From Valencia hispanica (Eukaryota > Chordata > Actinopteri > Cyprinodontiformes > Valenciidae), in NCBI GenBank assembly GCA_963556495.2, contig OY747713.1, forward strand, positions 39,475,461 to 39,539,460: DNA of 64,000 bases, in the 5' to 3' direction. Position 1 is the stretch's first letter, and the number at the start of each line of letters is the position of its first letter. This document shows positions 54,918 through 64,000 of the stretch, piece after piece. The notes beneath the pieces are model-generated. The model was given only the letters and a program-made list of their open reading frames with translations, was not told the origin of the DNA and searched no databases. The position numbers were made by a program, and so were the translations under genes.

Positions 54918-57900
54918 CTGGGGAGGACACGCAAGAAAAATACAGTCAACATCAAATGTTTCAAAGCACATATGACCCTTTTCCACTAATGCCTACTTGG
55001 CCCAGCTCGACCGGACTCCAGCTGATTGATAGAGAGAAAGAAAGAGAGAGAGAAAGAAAGATGGTGGCTTGTCTTTTGTGAGCTGCTACTTGCTTGAGGT
55101 TCTCGTAGAGAGCAGCAGTTCTCCCACTCGACAGAGTGCCTCTGTTTCAGGTATTGAAACAAATCCATAGTACTCCCACCTTTGGTAGCAACAGCTTTTA
55201 AACAGATTTTGCAGCGTGCTGTTTGTTCCTGCAAGTCTGAAGTCGCAAAAACGAACCAGTTCCATATTATTGAAGAAACTGTCCCTCTTGACCTTGCTCC
55301 AAACTACGGAAGCCCAAGAGAGCAGTGGGGGGGGGGAGTGGTAAATCTTGATTTTCCGAAAAATAAATCCTCTTAAACAGCAAATTCGATTTAATCGATA
55401 AAATCGAGTTATCGCCCAGCCCTACAACCCACATATACAGTGCCTTGCGAAGTATTCATACCCCCATGAGCTTTGTCACATTTTCTCTTCTTCTATCCAA
55501 ATACAAAGCAAACAAGTGGAAGAAGCTGCTCTAGTTGGATGAGACCAACATTAAACTCTTTCTCAGCTAAAGCTGCATGGCAGAAATCCAACACTGAACA
55601 GAATACTCCCACAGTAAACAAGGTAGTGGCAGACTGAGGCTGTGGGGATGCTTTGGTTTAAAGCTGTGGTCTGTAGCGTGACGTCATCAAGGAGGAGATT
55701 TTGAAATGTAAACGCCTATAGCTCCCACCCCTGCTCTCCCCTCCCCTTCTAGAAGGAGCTGAAAGCCACGCCTCGTACCGCGCATGGACAAGGAAAGCAG
55801 GGTCAGCAGAGAGCATTCCTGCATTGACCCAGCACTGACCCACTTTTTACAATTCGGGTTTTCCAAGGTATGGATAGTTTTTTTTAAACAAAACACTAAG
55901 CTGACTGAGGTGAGTCACCCGTAGTGCACGATGGGGACTGGGGCACATTCTCGGTCATTGGTCAACGCTCTAAATGATTCATTTTGTTGTAGAGGCCAGG
56001 GGAGGGACTTTGGCAAAATATGAATTCTGAAAGACTACCTACTTTATATCATAGAACAGGGTCAAATAGTCAAATTTAAGCATTTTTAAATTTTAAACTA
56101 CGTATCCCAGCTTTAAACGGGCACTGTGAAGTTGGGACCAAAAGGTGGTTCTTCAAAGTCCTGACTTAGGGGGTGGAGACAAATAAACCACACTTGCAGA
56201 ACGTAGCATTCCCTTCCACTTCACAACTATGCACTACTCTGCAAGGGCCCATTACTTACATTCAAAATAAAATACATTCAAGTTTGTAGCTGTAACATGA
56301 TAAAATGAGAAAAGGTTTAAGTCTGCAATCTTTACAATCCAAAAAGCCCTCAGTCCAGCTAAATGAAACTCGTTTAGAGCTGCAAATGTTAATTGACCCC
56401 TCAAGAAAAAGAAATATTTCTCATTTTTGACAAATACCTACTATATGGAAAACACTATTTTTAAGAACCTGGACTTTAGTTCTATTTTTAGGTTTTAAAA
56501 CAAAGAAAAACAAAACCTTTGCAAGAACAGAATGGACGATTTTTTCCCTATGCAATGTTGATGCCCAAAGTTTCAAACCTAATGATAAGAAAATGGATTT
56601 AAACAAATATTATTGGTACTTTTAACTTCATTCTGTTTTGGAGATCGCATACAATTCAACGAAAAACCCTGACGAACAGCTAAAACCTGCATTTGTTATA
56701 TCTATATTTGAAAACATTAGTTGGTACTTCATAATTTTTAGCCAAAGTTACTGAGAGCCATTGTGGAAGGCCCAAAGAACCCCAAGTTGCAGAGTCCTGG
56801 GTTTAAAGGGCATAAAAATGACAGCAAGGCTCTGTACAAGTTTATATTTCATTGAAACTAAATTAATAAAGCGATTTTCGCTCAGTGAAGTCAAGTCTTA
56901 CCGTATGATTCGTATGACTCTGTAGTCTCTCCGTGTCCATAGTCATAATATTCTGGTTCTCTGGTAGTACAAAAAAAGAGAAAGTAATGTTAAATCTTTG
57001 AAAACATCTCTAGCTGCTGACTAATGTCTGGGGAAATGATATATGGATTTTAAAAATAAGAGCTCAGTGCTCCATTAGACAACATCTGAGAGCAATCAGG
57101 TCTTCCTAAACAACAATGGAAGCTCAAATGTGTAACAAAGTACTGTGACGTACTGAAACAGTATTTCTGATAGTTCCCAGTCTGATTTAAAGTGAAAGTG
57201 GATGATGTGTGTTCATTTTGTGAAAAGCAAGTGAAACCCAAAGAGACGTCTGATTCACTTACGCCTGCGGCTGACTGTAATAGCTGTCGTAAGACTCGTA
57301 GGCTGTGTCTGTGTAGCTCTCATCGTAACCCTGGAGAGGAGAACAAACAGAGGCAGAGATTTAAGGGGCGTCTTGTTCGTGAATCCGGAGTGTCAAGATG
57401 TCCCCCTAGAAAACATCCTGATACTAAAGCAAACAGGCTCCCCTAAGCTTACGTCTAGAATGGCTCACCTCTAAGCTACATAAGTGCCCAAAAACCACAG
57501 AGTTAGAATGTTTTTAGAAACACTTTTAACTTACATATTCATCGTAGTTCTCTGCAGCCGCGCCAGCGCTGTGCTGGTGAGCAGGGGGCGGTGCCATCCT
57601 CTGAGGTGGTCCACCAGCTGGCGGTCTGGCGCGTGGTGCCACAGCCCCTCTGGCGGGTGCAGCAGGAGGTCCTCCTCTGCCTGTGGGGCCACCCCTCGCT
57701 GCCCCACCCCTGGCTGGGCCTCCTCGAGTCACTCCTCCCCTGGCGGCAGCGCCGTGAGGAGGCATGCCCCTCCCCCTGGAGGAGAGAGGGCAGAGTGAAC
57801 ACAAATGGCTGGAAGGACGTCCCTTGAAAGCTACACAGAGCGGAAACCTGTGATTGGTGAGCACGCCACTTTAATTCGTGAACAGAACCGCCATTTACAA

Positions 57901-58249
57901 AACCAAAACACATAGCGCTGAAAATGCGTAACAGCAGACATGGAGCAGATCAAAGACCAGATTTAACTTCGTAATATGATAAAAAAAGCTGGAAAAGTTG
58001 AAGGGATATGACTAGCTCAACAGGCTACATAAAGCTAGAGACAAGAGGGAAATTATTCCTAGCCCACCTTTGCCCTGAAACTTAAAATGTGTGTGTGAAC
58101 ATTCTATCCCTCTACCTGTGTGCTCCAGCAGGGGGGACACCACGGCCCCTAATGGGCATGCCCCCTCGGCCTCGGCCTCCATGCTCCTGGCCTCCGTTCA
58201 GGTAACTCATCTCCATGAACTGCTCCTGGCAGATATCATCCATCATATC
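54811..58249 (-). CDS. khdrbs1: KHDRBS1 (Sam68), last five coding exons; gene continues beyond the right edge
   Basis: STAR-family RNA-binding adaptor that regulates alternative splicing and signalling in the nucleus. Exons in transcript order are 58249-58116, 57775-57535, 57330-57263, 56960-56902 and 54917-54811 (134, 241, 68, 59 and 107 nt). Every junction is AG/GT and the phases chain without a break to a TGA at 54813-54811, giving about 202 residues. The part seen starts in the QUA2 region (DDICQEQF...SYLNGG), then an RG/RGG-rich and proline-rich middle, a tyrosine-rich segment (EYYDYGHGE) and a tail ending YREHPYRQY. The CQEQF signature separates Sam68 from its paralogues KHDRBS2 and KHDRBS3, which have RQEQL and RQAQL there. 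By family knowledge, RGG arginines are methylated, tail tyrosines bind SH2 domains and the C-terminus is the nuclear localisation signal. The usual last residues are YGRY; here they read YRQY. The QUA1-KH exons are not in the window. Whether this is the teleost a or b copy is not decidable. Confidence 0.95.
54973..55022 (+). mobile_element. PIF/Harbinger terminal fragment in the last khdrbs1 intron
   Basis: The sequence TGACCCTTTTCCACTAATGC followed by GCTCGACCGGACTCC closely matches the left end of the large Harbinger element that starts at 11320. No matching right end is seen nearby. It abuts a GA-rich simple repeat (55026-55062). Confidence 0.6.
54986..55424 (-). mobile_element. hAT transposon 5' fragment with a BED zinc-finger remnant
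   Basis: On the minus strand the element begins TAGGGCTGGGCGATAACTCG at 55424, a typical hAT terminus. A reading frame at 55234-54986 follows. Its first 33 residues carry CKIC and GGST...LFQYLKQRH, the BED finger pattern of hAT transposases. One zinc-ligand histidine is replaced by tyrosine (QYLK rather than QHLK), and the transposase body is missing. The GA-rich tract interrupts the frame. It is a dead fragment in intron sequence. Confidence 0.75.
55437..56320. mobile_element. Tc1-like relic in the last khdrbs1 intron, split by another element
   Basis: It begins after a TA dinucleotide with CAGTGCCTTGCGAAGTATTC, a Tc1-family inverted-repeat end. Near 55540-55650 it keeps text typical of the transposase middle on the plus strand. 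The other end, near 56240-56320, reads as AATAAAATACATTCAAGTTT and related terminal sequence. Positions 55662-56112 are a separate insertion. Confidence 0.7.
55662..56112. mobile_element. 451-bp MITE flanked by TTAA, nested in the Tc1 relic
   Basis: It is flanked by TTAA at 55658-55661 and 56113-56116. The ends read AGCTGTGGTCTGTAG and, reversed, AGCTGGGATACGTAG, an imperfect inverted repeat. The TTAA flanks suggest piggyBac-type mobilisation, but the family is not certain. No transposase coding remains. Joining the Tc1 text across it restores continuity. Confidence 0.6.
56902..56960 (-). CDS. khdrbs1: khdrbs1 exon: EYYDYGHGE tail segment
   Basis: The acceptor is a T-rich tract ending GTACTACCAG and the donor is CATACG|GTAAGA. 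The 59 nt encode AEPEYYDYGHGETTESYESY plus one base. The EYYDYGHGE core matches the Sam68 tail. It is followed by a 1984-bp intron, much longer than the others because of inserted transposons. Confidence 0.94.
57263..57330 (-). CDS. khdrbs1: khdrbs1 exon: tyrosine-rich segment
   Basis: The acceptor is TCCTCTCCAG and the donor is CAGGC|GTAAGTG. The 68 nt encode GYDESYTDTAYESYDSYYSQ followed by PQ and two bases of the next codon. Seven tyrosines fall in about 22 residues, as in the Sam68 region phosphorylated by Src-family kinases and BRK. The flanking introns are short (204 and 302 bp). Confidence 0.94.
57535..57775 (-). CDS. khdrbs1: khdrbs1 exon: RGG/proline-rich region
   Basis: The acceptor is CTCTCTCCTCCAG and the donor is TAT|GTAAGT. 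The first base completes the split Arg codon, followed by exactly 80 codons. The translation is rich in RGG, RGGP and PPA runs (ARGGVTRGG, RGGPPAAPARG) and ends in AENYDEY, the start of the tyrosine-rich tail. The composition is GC-rich and low in complexity, unlike the AT-rich introns. In Sam68 such arginines are PRMT1 substrates and the prolines bind SH3 and WW domains. Confidence 0.95.
58116..58249 (-). CDS. khdrbs1: khdrbs1 exon: QUA2 end and first RG repeats
   Basis: The acceptor is a T-rich tract ending in TTTTTGCAG and the donor is CACAG|GTAGAG. The exon starts in phase 0 with DMMDDICQEQFMEMSYLNGG and runs into GRGRGGMPIRGRG. It ends with two bases of an Arg codon that the next exon completes. 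In Sam68 this block follows the KH domain and includes the end of QUA2. It is the most diagnostic exon in the window. Confidence 0.95.
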
Positions 58250-59395
58250 CTGCAAAAATACATGCGCAGCAAGAAAATACAGAAGGAAACGGTTAGACAC
58301 CTCTGTACCATAACGTTGGGAAGTGACCGTGCAAAAATCATGTCGTGGAAAATGGGCTAAAAAGGGGGGTGGGGTGGGGGGCATGTATAAGAGCTCAGAG
58401 CAAGTGGGGGGGAAAGCATCCGTGCCAGTGACTCAGACTGTTGAGGAGAGGTGGGGGGGCTGAACCGCTTCCACCCACACTCCATGCCTTCATTCCTTCA
58501 TGCAGAAAATGTAAATCCCATCTCTCTACACAGCCTTAACAAGTCTAGTGTGACTGCATCAGCGGTTACCTTATTTTATCTGCAAAAAAATGAGTTGGGG
58601 TGAATTAGTGAAGATGCGTGTCTGAGCAGCACAAATCCAGCGACACGATCTGCTATTTTTCTCTCGCGCAGGCTTTACAAAAAGCAGCACTGGAGCCCAA
58701 TCAAATCTTGTTCGTTCATCAATCCCAGCCTGGATGGTGATAGGGGCACGGATGACGGGGAACAGGATGAAGGAATAAGCAGTGTGGGTGATAGCATCAG
58801 ACTGAACTGAAACATTCTTTTGACCAAATCCAGGTTCATCCTAGAAGAGTAGAGTGGCTGCAGCTTTGTTAAAGGCAGATCTGGAGACATGTTTTATTGA
58901 GGACCGATACACAGCAGCAGGGATCCACTGTGGCATTTACAGGAGTAAACATGAGGCTGCACAGATGAGGGAGAGAACAAACAGTCAAATCCTCTGAATA
59001 CCTGAACACAAACACTGGAAATATGGGAAAAATCTCACAATCACAGCCTCATATTTTTTAGGAACATTTCTCAACCTCCAGCTTTGTTCCACATGACAGG
59101 CCGACAGATTACAAGCTTTAATTGTTGTGACAGGTGCTGTAGGGGACAGCTCTTTACATGACAGCAATACTAACGCTGCAACTAGTTCACTCGCTTATTC
59201 ATCTCAGCTCCCATCAAAATGAGTCTGCTATAGCGCCCTGCACAATCAGAACCGCCTTGTACAACCGAGGGGCCTGTTGCCCCGACTAGCTCTTGTTAGA
59301 TTGTTTTAATCCAGAGCCAAGCCTGAAAGCAGGCCCTTTTTGGTTCAACTGTAGCAGCTAGAAACCAATAAAGCTGTGAAGGGTGACTGTGTCCA
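58250..59395 (-). other. khdrbs1 intron, proximal part
   Basis: Non-coding intron entering from the right. It has a G-rich stretch at 58365-58460. I see no khdrbs1 exon here: nothing on the minus strand resembles the KH-domain end that precedes DMMDD in Sam68. Confidence 0.7.
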
Positions 59396-59642
59396 TATTA
59401 GAGCTGGGTATTGATTCAAATTTCAAGAATCAATTCGATTCTCAAGAGTTAGAATCGATTAACACGATCCAATCCAATTCAATATTGATATGGGTCAGTG
59501 CTATTAAAAACTTTGTTTTAGCTGTAACTGTAATTATATGCCTGTTATTTAAAGACAACACTGGGTGGGGTCACATTTCACCGGCAGAAACCGTATTAAC
59601 CCTTTCAGACCTAAGCCTTAAAATTCCCGTCTGGACTTGTCC
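59396..59642. repeat. Probable DNA-transposon fragment with a GATTC/AATCG-rich end
   Basis: It starts GAGCTGGGTATTGATTCA and carries several GAATCGATT-like words, as in hAT-type termini of fish. It runs directly into LINE sequence and has no recognisable partner end. A possible partner is the CGATT-rich sequence just before the poly-A tract near 61420-61490. Confidence 0.4.
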
Positions 59643-59644
59643 CT

Positions 59645-59928
59645 TGAGCAAATCAATGGATGGATGTGCCATTACTTTCTCCAGCTGAAAATAAACAAAA
59701 CTGAAGTAATTATTTTTGGACCTAAAGAGAAATGATCAAAAGTACGCACACAGCTTCAGTTAATACAGCTAGAAACTACTGATCAGGCCAGAAACCTAGG
59801 TGTAGTAATTGACTCAGACCTGAACCTCCAGGGTCACATAAAGGCAATAACAAGGTCAGCCTTCTATCACCTGAAGAACAATTCTAGGATTAAACGACTG
59901 ATGTCGCAACAGGACCTAGAAAAACTCA
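59645..59928 (+). mobile_element. LINE (Jockey/L2-CR1-like) 3' part, first half
   Basis: The sequence aligns by eye over about 260 bp with 21495-21755, which encodes the region just after the RT YADD motif. It is frameshifted and contains stops. It is interrupted at 59929-59937 by a hAT insertion and resumes at 60719. Confidence 0.75.
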
Positions 59929-59936
59929 TCCATCCG

Positions 59937-60718
59937 TAGGGCTGGACAATAATTCAATATCAATATATACCGCGGTATACTTTTATTCAATAACGAGTTT
60001 TAAACACATTTCCGGTAATTCGATTTACATTACGGTAATTTTATTTTTTTAAAGGATTTTTTTGGGCTCCAGTGGCATTTATATGACGGTTACTTGACAG
60101 GAAAGGGGTCAGAGAGAGCAGGGAATGAATATACCAGCGCAGCTGATTCAAGTCGCGACACATTGGCTACGCGAGCGAAGACGTACACCACAGACAGGAC
60201 AGGAGCCCGGCAGCAGCAGCTGGCTGTGCTCAGGACGTGGTAGAAGGATAAATTAGGCTAATCTCAACGAGGCAAGTTTTATCAACAAAATGAGTGCTCC
60301 TAATGAGTTGAGCCGAGTTGAACGCATGGACAAGACTACAATGCTTCGGGCACAGACTAAACTCCGCTATTGGTAAGCTATTCGGTTAAAACACACCTGA
60401 GTTTTACGTTATTTTGTGCATGGTATGAGGATTTATTACTAAAATAATTTCTTTAACAAATACAATATGCTTCACACAAAATAGGACGTTTATATCCAAA
60501 GGCACTACTTTTTATATTATTTTTAATGTGTGCAATTTATGCTTGGTATATTTGTTAAATCCCATTTAATAAGTATAGAATTAACCATCTGTTGTGGGCA
60601 TTCTTGGCAGTTTTTCTGAGGCTTTTACATCGTATATATCTATATCGGAATTATATCGTATCGACCAAGATTAAGAAATGTATCATGATATAAGTTTTGG
60701 CCATATCGTCCAACCCTA
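59937..60718. mobile_element. Non-autonomous hAT transposon with 8-bp target duplication
   Basis: The ends are TAGGGCTGGACAATA and, reversed, TAGGGTTGGACGATA. The 8-bp flanks TCCATCCG (59929-59936) and TCCATGCG (60719-60726) differ at one base. The uninterrupted LINE copy near 21775 has a single CATCCATGCG at the same place. No transposase frame is present. It lies in a LINE inside a khdrbs1 intron. Confidence 0.88.
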
Positions 60719-61385
60719 TCCATGCGTTTATCTTTAGTCGGATTGATTACTGCAACAGTGTCCTCACAGGTCTGCCTAAAAAGTCAATCAGAGAGCTACA
60801 GCTGATCCAGAACGCTGCTGCTCGCGTCCTCACTAGAACCAGGAAAGTAGAGCACATCATCCCAGTTCTAAAGTCCTTACACTGGCTCCCTGTAGCTCAG
60901 AGAATAAACTTCTAAATACTTTTACTAGTTTATAAATCATTGAATGGCTTAGCAGCAAAGTATGTTGAAGATCTGTTCTCACCATAGCAATCACCAAGAC
61001 CACTCAGGTCCTTCAACTCTAGCCTACTAAACATCTCTAGACTCAGAACCAAACATGGAGAAGCAGCTTTCAGTTTCTATGCTCCTCTAATCTGGAACAG
61101 ACTTCCTGATGACTGCAGAGCTGCTGAAACACTGAGCTGCTTTAAATCAAGACTAAAACTCATATGTTTAGAATTGCCTTCGAGTAAATGATTAATGTCA
61201 TATGTATTATATGTGCTCATACTCTATTGCTTTATTTCTTTTCTATGCTTTATTATGGATCATGTGTTGTGTGTTTCTTGCTAAATTGCTGTTCTTAAAT
61301 GATGTCTTTCTTTATCACCAAATCATGTAAAGCACCTTGAATTACCCTGCTGTTGAAAGTGTGCTATACAAATTAAATGACCTTG
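60719..61385 (+). mobile_element. LINE (Jockey/L2-CR1-like) 3' part, second half and tail
   Basis: The frame near 60725-60915 reads HAFIFSRIDYCNSVLTGLPK, then LQLIQNAAARVLTRTRK and LKSLHWLPVAQRINF before a stop. This is the conserved C-terminal region of fish LINE proteins after the RT. The 3' end has AAGCACCTTGAATT and GCTATACAAATTAAAT followed by CCTTGCC, a usual LINE tail. It is defective. Confidence 0.8.
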
Positions 61386-61440
61386 CCTCCTATTTTAGCA
61401 GTTAAAAAGGGCAAACGGTGTTAAACGATTACATCGATTT

Positions 61441-61476
<36 letters not shown>

Positions 61477-63079
61477 GATTCAGAATAAGAGAATACATTT
61501 TTTCAACAGGGCACTAGTCTATACATATGAGAGTGGGAGACTTTGTTATAGTGATGGACAGACATGCAGAAGGCCAACTGTGCTGATGCAGTGAATACAG
61601 TCCCAGTTCCTCTTTTTAAGCAGATTGCTTTACGTGTCTGGACTGTTTGCTCAAGGTAAACACACTCCATTTCCAAGCCGTCGTGCTGGGCTCCCATCTA
61701 GAGCTTTCCATCTATAATGCTGCGAGTCACCTCGGTAAGGCCCTAAACCCCTTTTGCATTCTGATTCTAGCTATTAGAAAAGCTGTGGTGAAATGTTAAC
61801 ATTTGCTCACACATTTCTTTCTCCCTGGTAAAGGCTTTAGAAACATACAAGAAAAATATGGATGAAACTGATTTCACTATATGCATCTTGGCTTTTATAA
61901 CTGGGATCAATTAAAAACTGAAATAATTAGCTTATTACTAATGTATTGAACATTTTAATCCAGTTGAATTTAGTTCTAATAGAGAAGCAACAATTATTCC
62001 TATTGTTGTAGCTGCGCAACATATTGAATTGCGATATCAATGTGAGCAAAAACATAATTGCAAAGGATTGGTTTAACTGGTAGGCCATTATTTATCGAGT
62101 GTGACACAATTAAGCTCTGCAAGCCAATAATATATGCAGCCCGTTGGAGGAACTAACCAGGCTTAATGCCCATAGCTTGTATAAAACTTTAGAGGCCAGG
62201 ATGCTGGAGCTCGGTAAGACTGGTAGAGACATCGGGATGATGGAAGAAAATGGAGAAAATGTGCGTTAATCACAACTGATTGTATTGCAACAACAGCATA
62301 TCTGCATGTTAAACTGTGATGGAAAGTTTTCTGCTTTTTATTCAATGGCTAATCATGCAATTTATCTTGCACCATTTCAGTCAGATACATCATATTTCCA
62401 TCTCCATCTATTCAGTCGAGTTGATTTATTGCATTTTTTGTCTAGTTTTTTCATATAAAATACTTTTGTAAAATGTCCTTGGTGTTTTGAAAGGCACTTC
62501 AAATAAAATGTATTATTATTGTAATCATTTTATATACTGCAGTTATTTAAAAAAACTGTCTGTCCTGTTGACAAGCACAGGCTGATTACCTGTGTCAAGC
62601 TATACCAAGCTTTAAACAAGTTAGGTCCTTTAATACAAAGCCACACAAATAGCAAGAGTGGTTTTGTTCTGTTGTATGGAGCACAAAGAAATTCGGTGCT
62701 ACATCTACCCAACATGTTTCTGTGCTACTGCACTTTCCCTTCCCTTACAAAGACTAATTCTATGATTTTTGGGAGCATAAACCAGGTCGACCATGGTGTG
62801 GAGCTAAAGGAACGGTAACAATCATTGGCATCATACAAGCGGCATCTCTGTTAATCAACTGACTGATTTGCTAAATTTAGATGACGTTTAATATTAATTT
62901 TGCTTTAGTCTTCAAAGTAACAAAAAAGAGACAAGATAATTGGATCTAGTAATTAACAGTTTTTCTGGGTTAAATAAATAGGACTATTTCAATTTAGGCT
63001 TTTATTTCAGGTCATCACAACCTAATAAACTCATCACTGGTAAATGATTGTCTACAGTAATTACTGGCTGCAGAATTAC
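61386..63079 (-). other. khdrbs1 intron, low-repeat stretch with a 29-A tract and a LINE tail scrap
   Basis: A run of 29 A is at 61445-61473. Near 62455-62515 the sequence AAATGTCCTTGGTGTTTTGA followed by AATAAAATGTATTATTATT is the kind of short LINE 3' tail common in fish. No exon or other element is recognised in the rest. Confidence 0.5.
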
Positions 63080-63084
63080 CCATT

Positions 63085-63210
63085 GGTGGTGGTCAGATTG
63101 CCGGTGGTGCCTCACTTCTGTCAGTGTGTCCCAGGGCAGCTGTGGCTACAATGTAGCTCACCCCCATCAGTGACTATGAATGACTGATTGTAAGGCAAAG
63201 TGCTATACAA
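63085..63210 (+). mobile_element. LINE-type 3' tail fragment
   Basis: The words CAGGGCAGCTGTGGCTACAA and TGTAAGGCAAAGTGCTATAC in this order are the 3' end of an abundant fish non-LTR element. No coding part is present. Confidence 0.5.
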
Positions 63211-63249
63211 AAGTAGGCCATTTGCCATTTCATTTGTGAGGTTAAAAAA

Positions 63250-63800
63250 AAAACATATCAGAAAATACAAATAAAGTTACCCTAAGTTTCGCACTATAAG
63301 CCACAAATATTTTCACACACTTTGCACCCTGCGTCTAATACAACAATGTGGCTAATCTAAAGATTTTACTGGCTAATTGCCTCCAGGGGGCACTATAACA
63401 GGAAGCGCAAAAGTGAGACAGACGTGGGGAAAGATTATGCGCCGAAGAAGACCCTACCTGTAGTTTTCATGTAAACACCCTCAATATGGAAAATGCACAA
63501 AGAAATGCAGCTTTTAAGTTTAAGGCAATCGATCTGGTCGTCAAAGAGGGAAATAGAGCTACTGCACGTACGCTTGACATCAATGAATCGATGGTGAGAC
63601 GTTGGATGAGGCAGCGGGAAGAACTGAGTCAGTGTAAAAAGACGACAAAAGCTTTGAGAGGACATAAAGACACTGAAGAAGACGACTTCAGTGGCTTTAT
63701 TGAGGAAGAGGAAGATGGCGACCAATGACTTTTCTGGTAGGCTAAAGTATGTTTTACTTTCTAACCAGACATGTTACTGTCATGTTGTGTTGATGCTGTG
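63250..63800 (+). mobile_element. Internally deleted pogo-like transposon
   Basis: The segment holds the leader CACTATAAGCCACAAATA and a single short open reading frame (63486-63728). The frame keeps the pogo-type N-terminal helix-turn-helix and ends in an acidic tail. The catalytic DDE region of several hundred codons is absent. Exact termini are not resolved. Confidence 0.65.
63486..63728 (+). CDS. Short pogo-derived DNA-binding protein frame, 80 residues
   Basis: It is an intact frame from ATG to TGA. Residues about 8-52 (FKFKAIDLVVKEGNRATART...INESMVRRWMRQREEL) match the Brinker/CENP-B-like helix-turn-helix found at the N-terminus of pogo-type transposases in fish and reptiles. After CKKTTKALRG the sequence jumps to an acidic end (DTEEDDFSGF, EEEEDGDQ). 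That looks like the usual C-terminal acidic tail joined by an internal deletion. The frame has no catalytic residues, so it cannot be a transposase. It lies antisense to khdrbs1 inside an intron. Whether it is expressed is unknown. It most likely belongs to a non-autonomous element. Confidence 0.6.
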   Translation: MENAQRNAAFKFKAIDLVVKEGNRATARTLDINESMVRRWMRQREELSQCKKTTKALRGHKDTEEDDFSGFIEEEEDGDQ

Positions 63801-64000
63801 TTGACATCCTATTGCAGATTTTCAGGCAGTTTGAAATAAAATAAAACGTCTTAAATTAAAACTAGAAAAGTACCCTCAGAGCTCAGACCTTCACCAAGGC
63901 CACTCACCCCCCATCCCCAAGATTTTATCCAATTCTAACTTTCTGTACTTTTCCAATACAATGTCTCTTAATGAGAAACATGGCTGTGGTCTTCCAGCAG
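63801..64000. other. Intron end of window, nothing identified
   Basis: AT-rich sequence with AAATAAAATAAAACG near 63833. I see no exon or named element. Confidence 0.4.

Noticed and set aside
57484..57913. Open frames on both strands across the khdrbs1 RGG exon
   Set aside because: They are shadow frames of a GC-rich coding exon; only the minus frame that splices in phase to the neighbouring exons is real.
58561..58585. A 10-bp micro-exon between TTTTTTTGCAG and GTAACC on the khdrbs1 strand
   Set aside because: The splice-site words are there, but 10 bp would break the reading frame between Sam68 blocks that are otherwise contiguous, and no family member is known to have it.
58250..64000. 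Search for the upstream khdrbs1 exon with the KH-domain end
   Set aside because: No minus-strand segment reads like the KKFLVP region followed by a donor site, so the exon lies outside the window.
1..64000. CRISPR arrays, bacterial operons, ribosomal RNA genes or riboswitches
   Set aside because: The window is vertebrate nuclear DNA with introns and fish-type transposons; no array, rRNA or prokaryotic signal was seen.

Overview
This window is vertebrate nuclear DNA, almost certainly from a ray-finned (teleost) fish. The evidence is one split gene with GT-AG introns and a protein clearly related to vertebrate Sam68, plus a dense fish-type transposon load: many Tc1/mariner relics, hAT, PIF/Harbinger and pogo-like DNA elements, L2/CR1-like and RTE-like LINEs, a Penelope-like element, a short LTR element and tRNA-like SINE scraps. 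The species cannot be fixed from the sequence.

The only confident host gene is on the minus strand at the right: the last five coding exons of khdrbs1 (Sam68), exons 58249-58116, 57775-57535, 57330-57263, 56960-56902 and 54917-54811. All junctions are GT-AG and all phases agree. They encode the end of the QUA2 region, the RG/RGG-rich and proline-rich middle, the tyrosine-rich tail and the C-terminal nuclear localisation signal. The QUA1-KH exons must lie beyond position 64000. A 3' UTR of about 1.2 kb probably ends just past an AATAAA at 53628-53633. The last intron and the intron entering the window from the right are both inflated by transposons.

Positions 1-52.5 kb carry no confident host gene. 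They are stacked mobile elements separated by AT-rich low-copy stretches, a few of which look like possible conserved non-coding DNA. The clearest structure is a four-deep nest at about 10.96-19.27 kb: a Tc1-like copy is split by a 7.5 kb PIF/Harbinger element, which holds a minus-strand L2-like LINE, which is itself split by a nearly full-length plus-strand copy of the same LINE family. Just to the left, another Tc1-like element is split by an internally deleted LTR retrotransposon with a 5-bp target duplication. Three hAT insertions (1280-2549, 48964-49658, 59937-60718) still show near-matching 8-bp target duplications.

Items most worth a second look: the nest and its order of events; a short intact pogo-type DNA-binding reading frame at 63486-63728; a hammerhead-like core in the Penelope-related DNA near 44343; a well-spliced but unassigned exon-like segment at 52566-52628; and an unnamed repeat family found four times. 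No new gene system can be demonstrated from the sequence alone.
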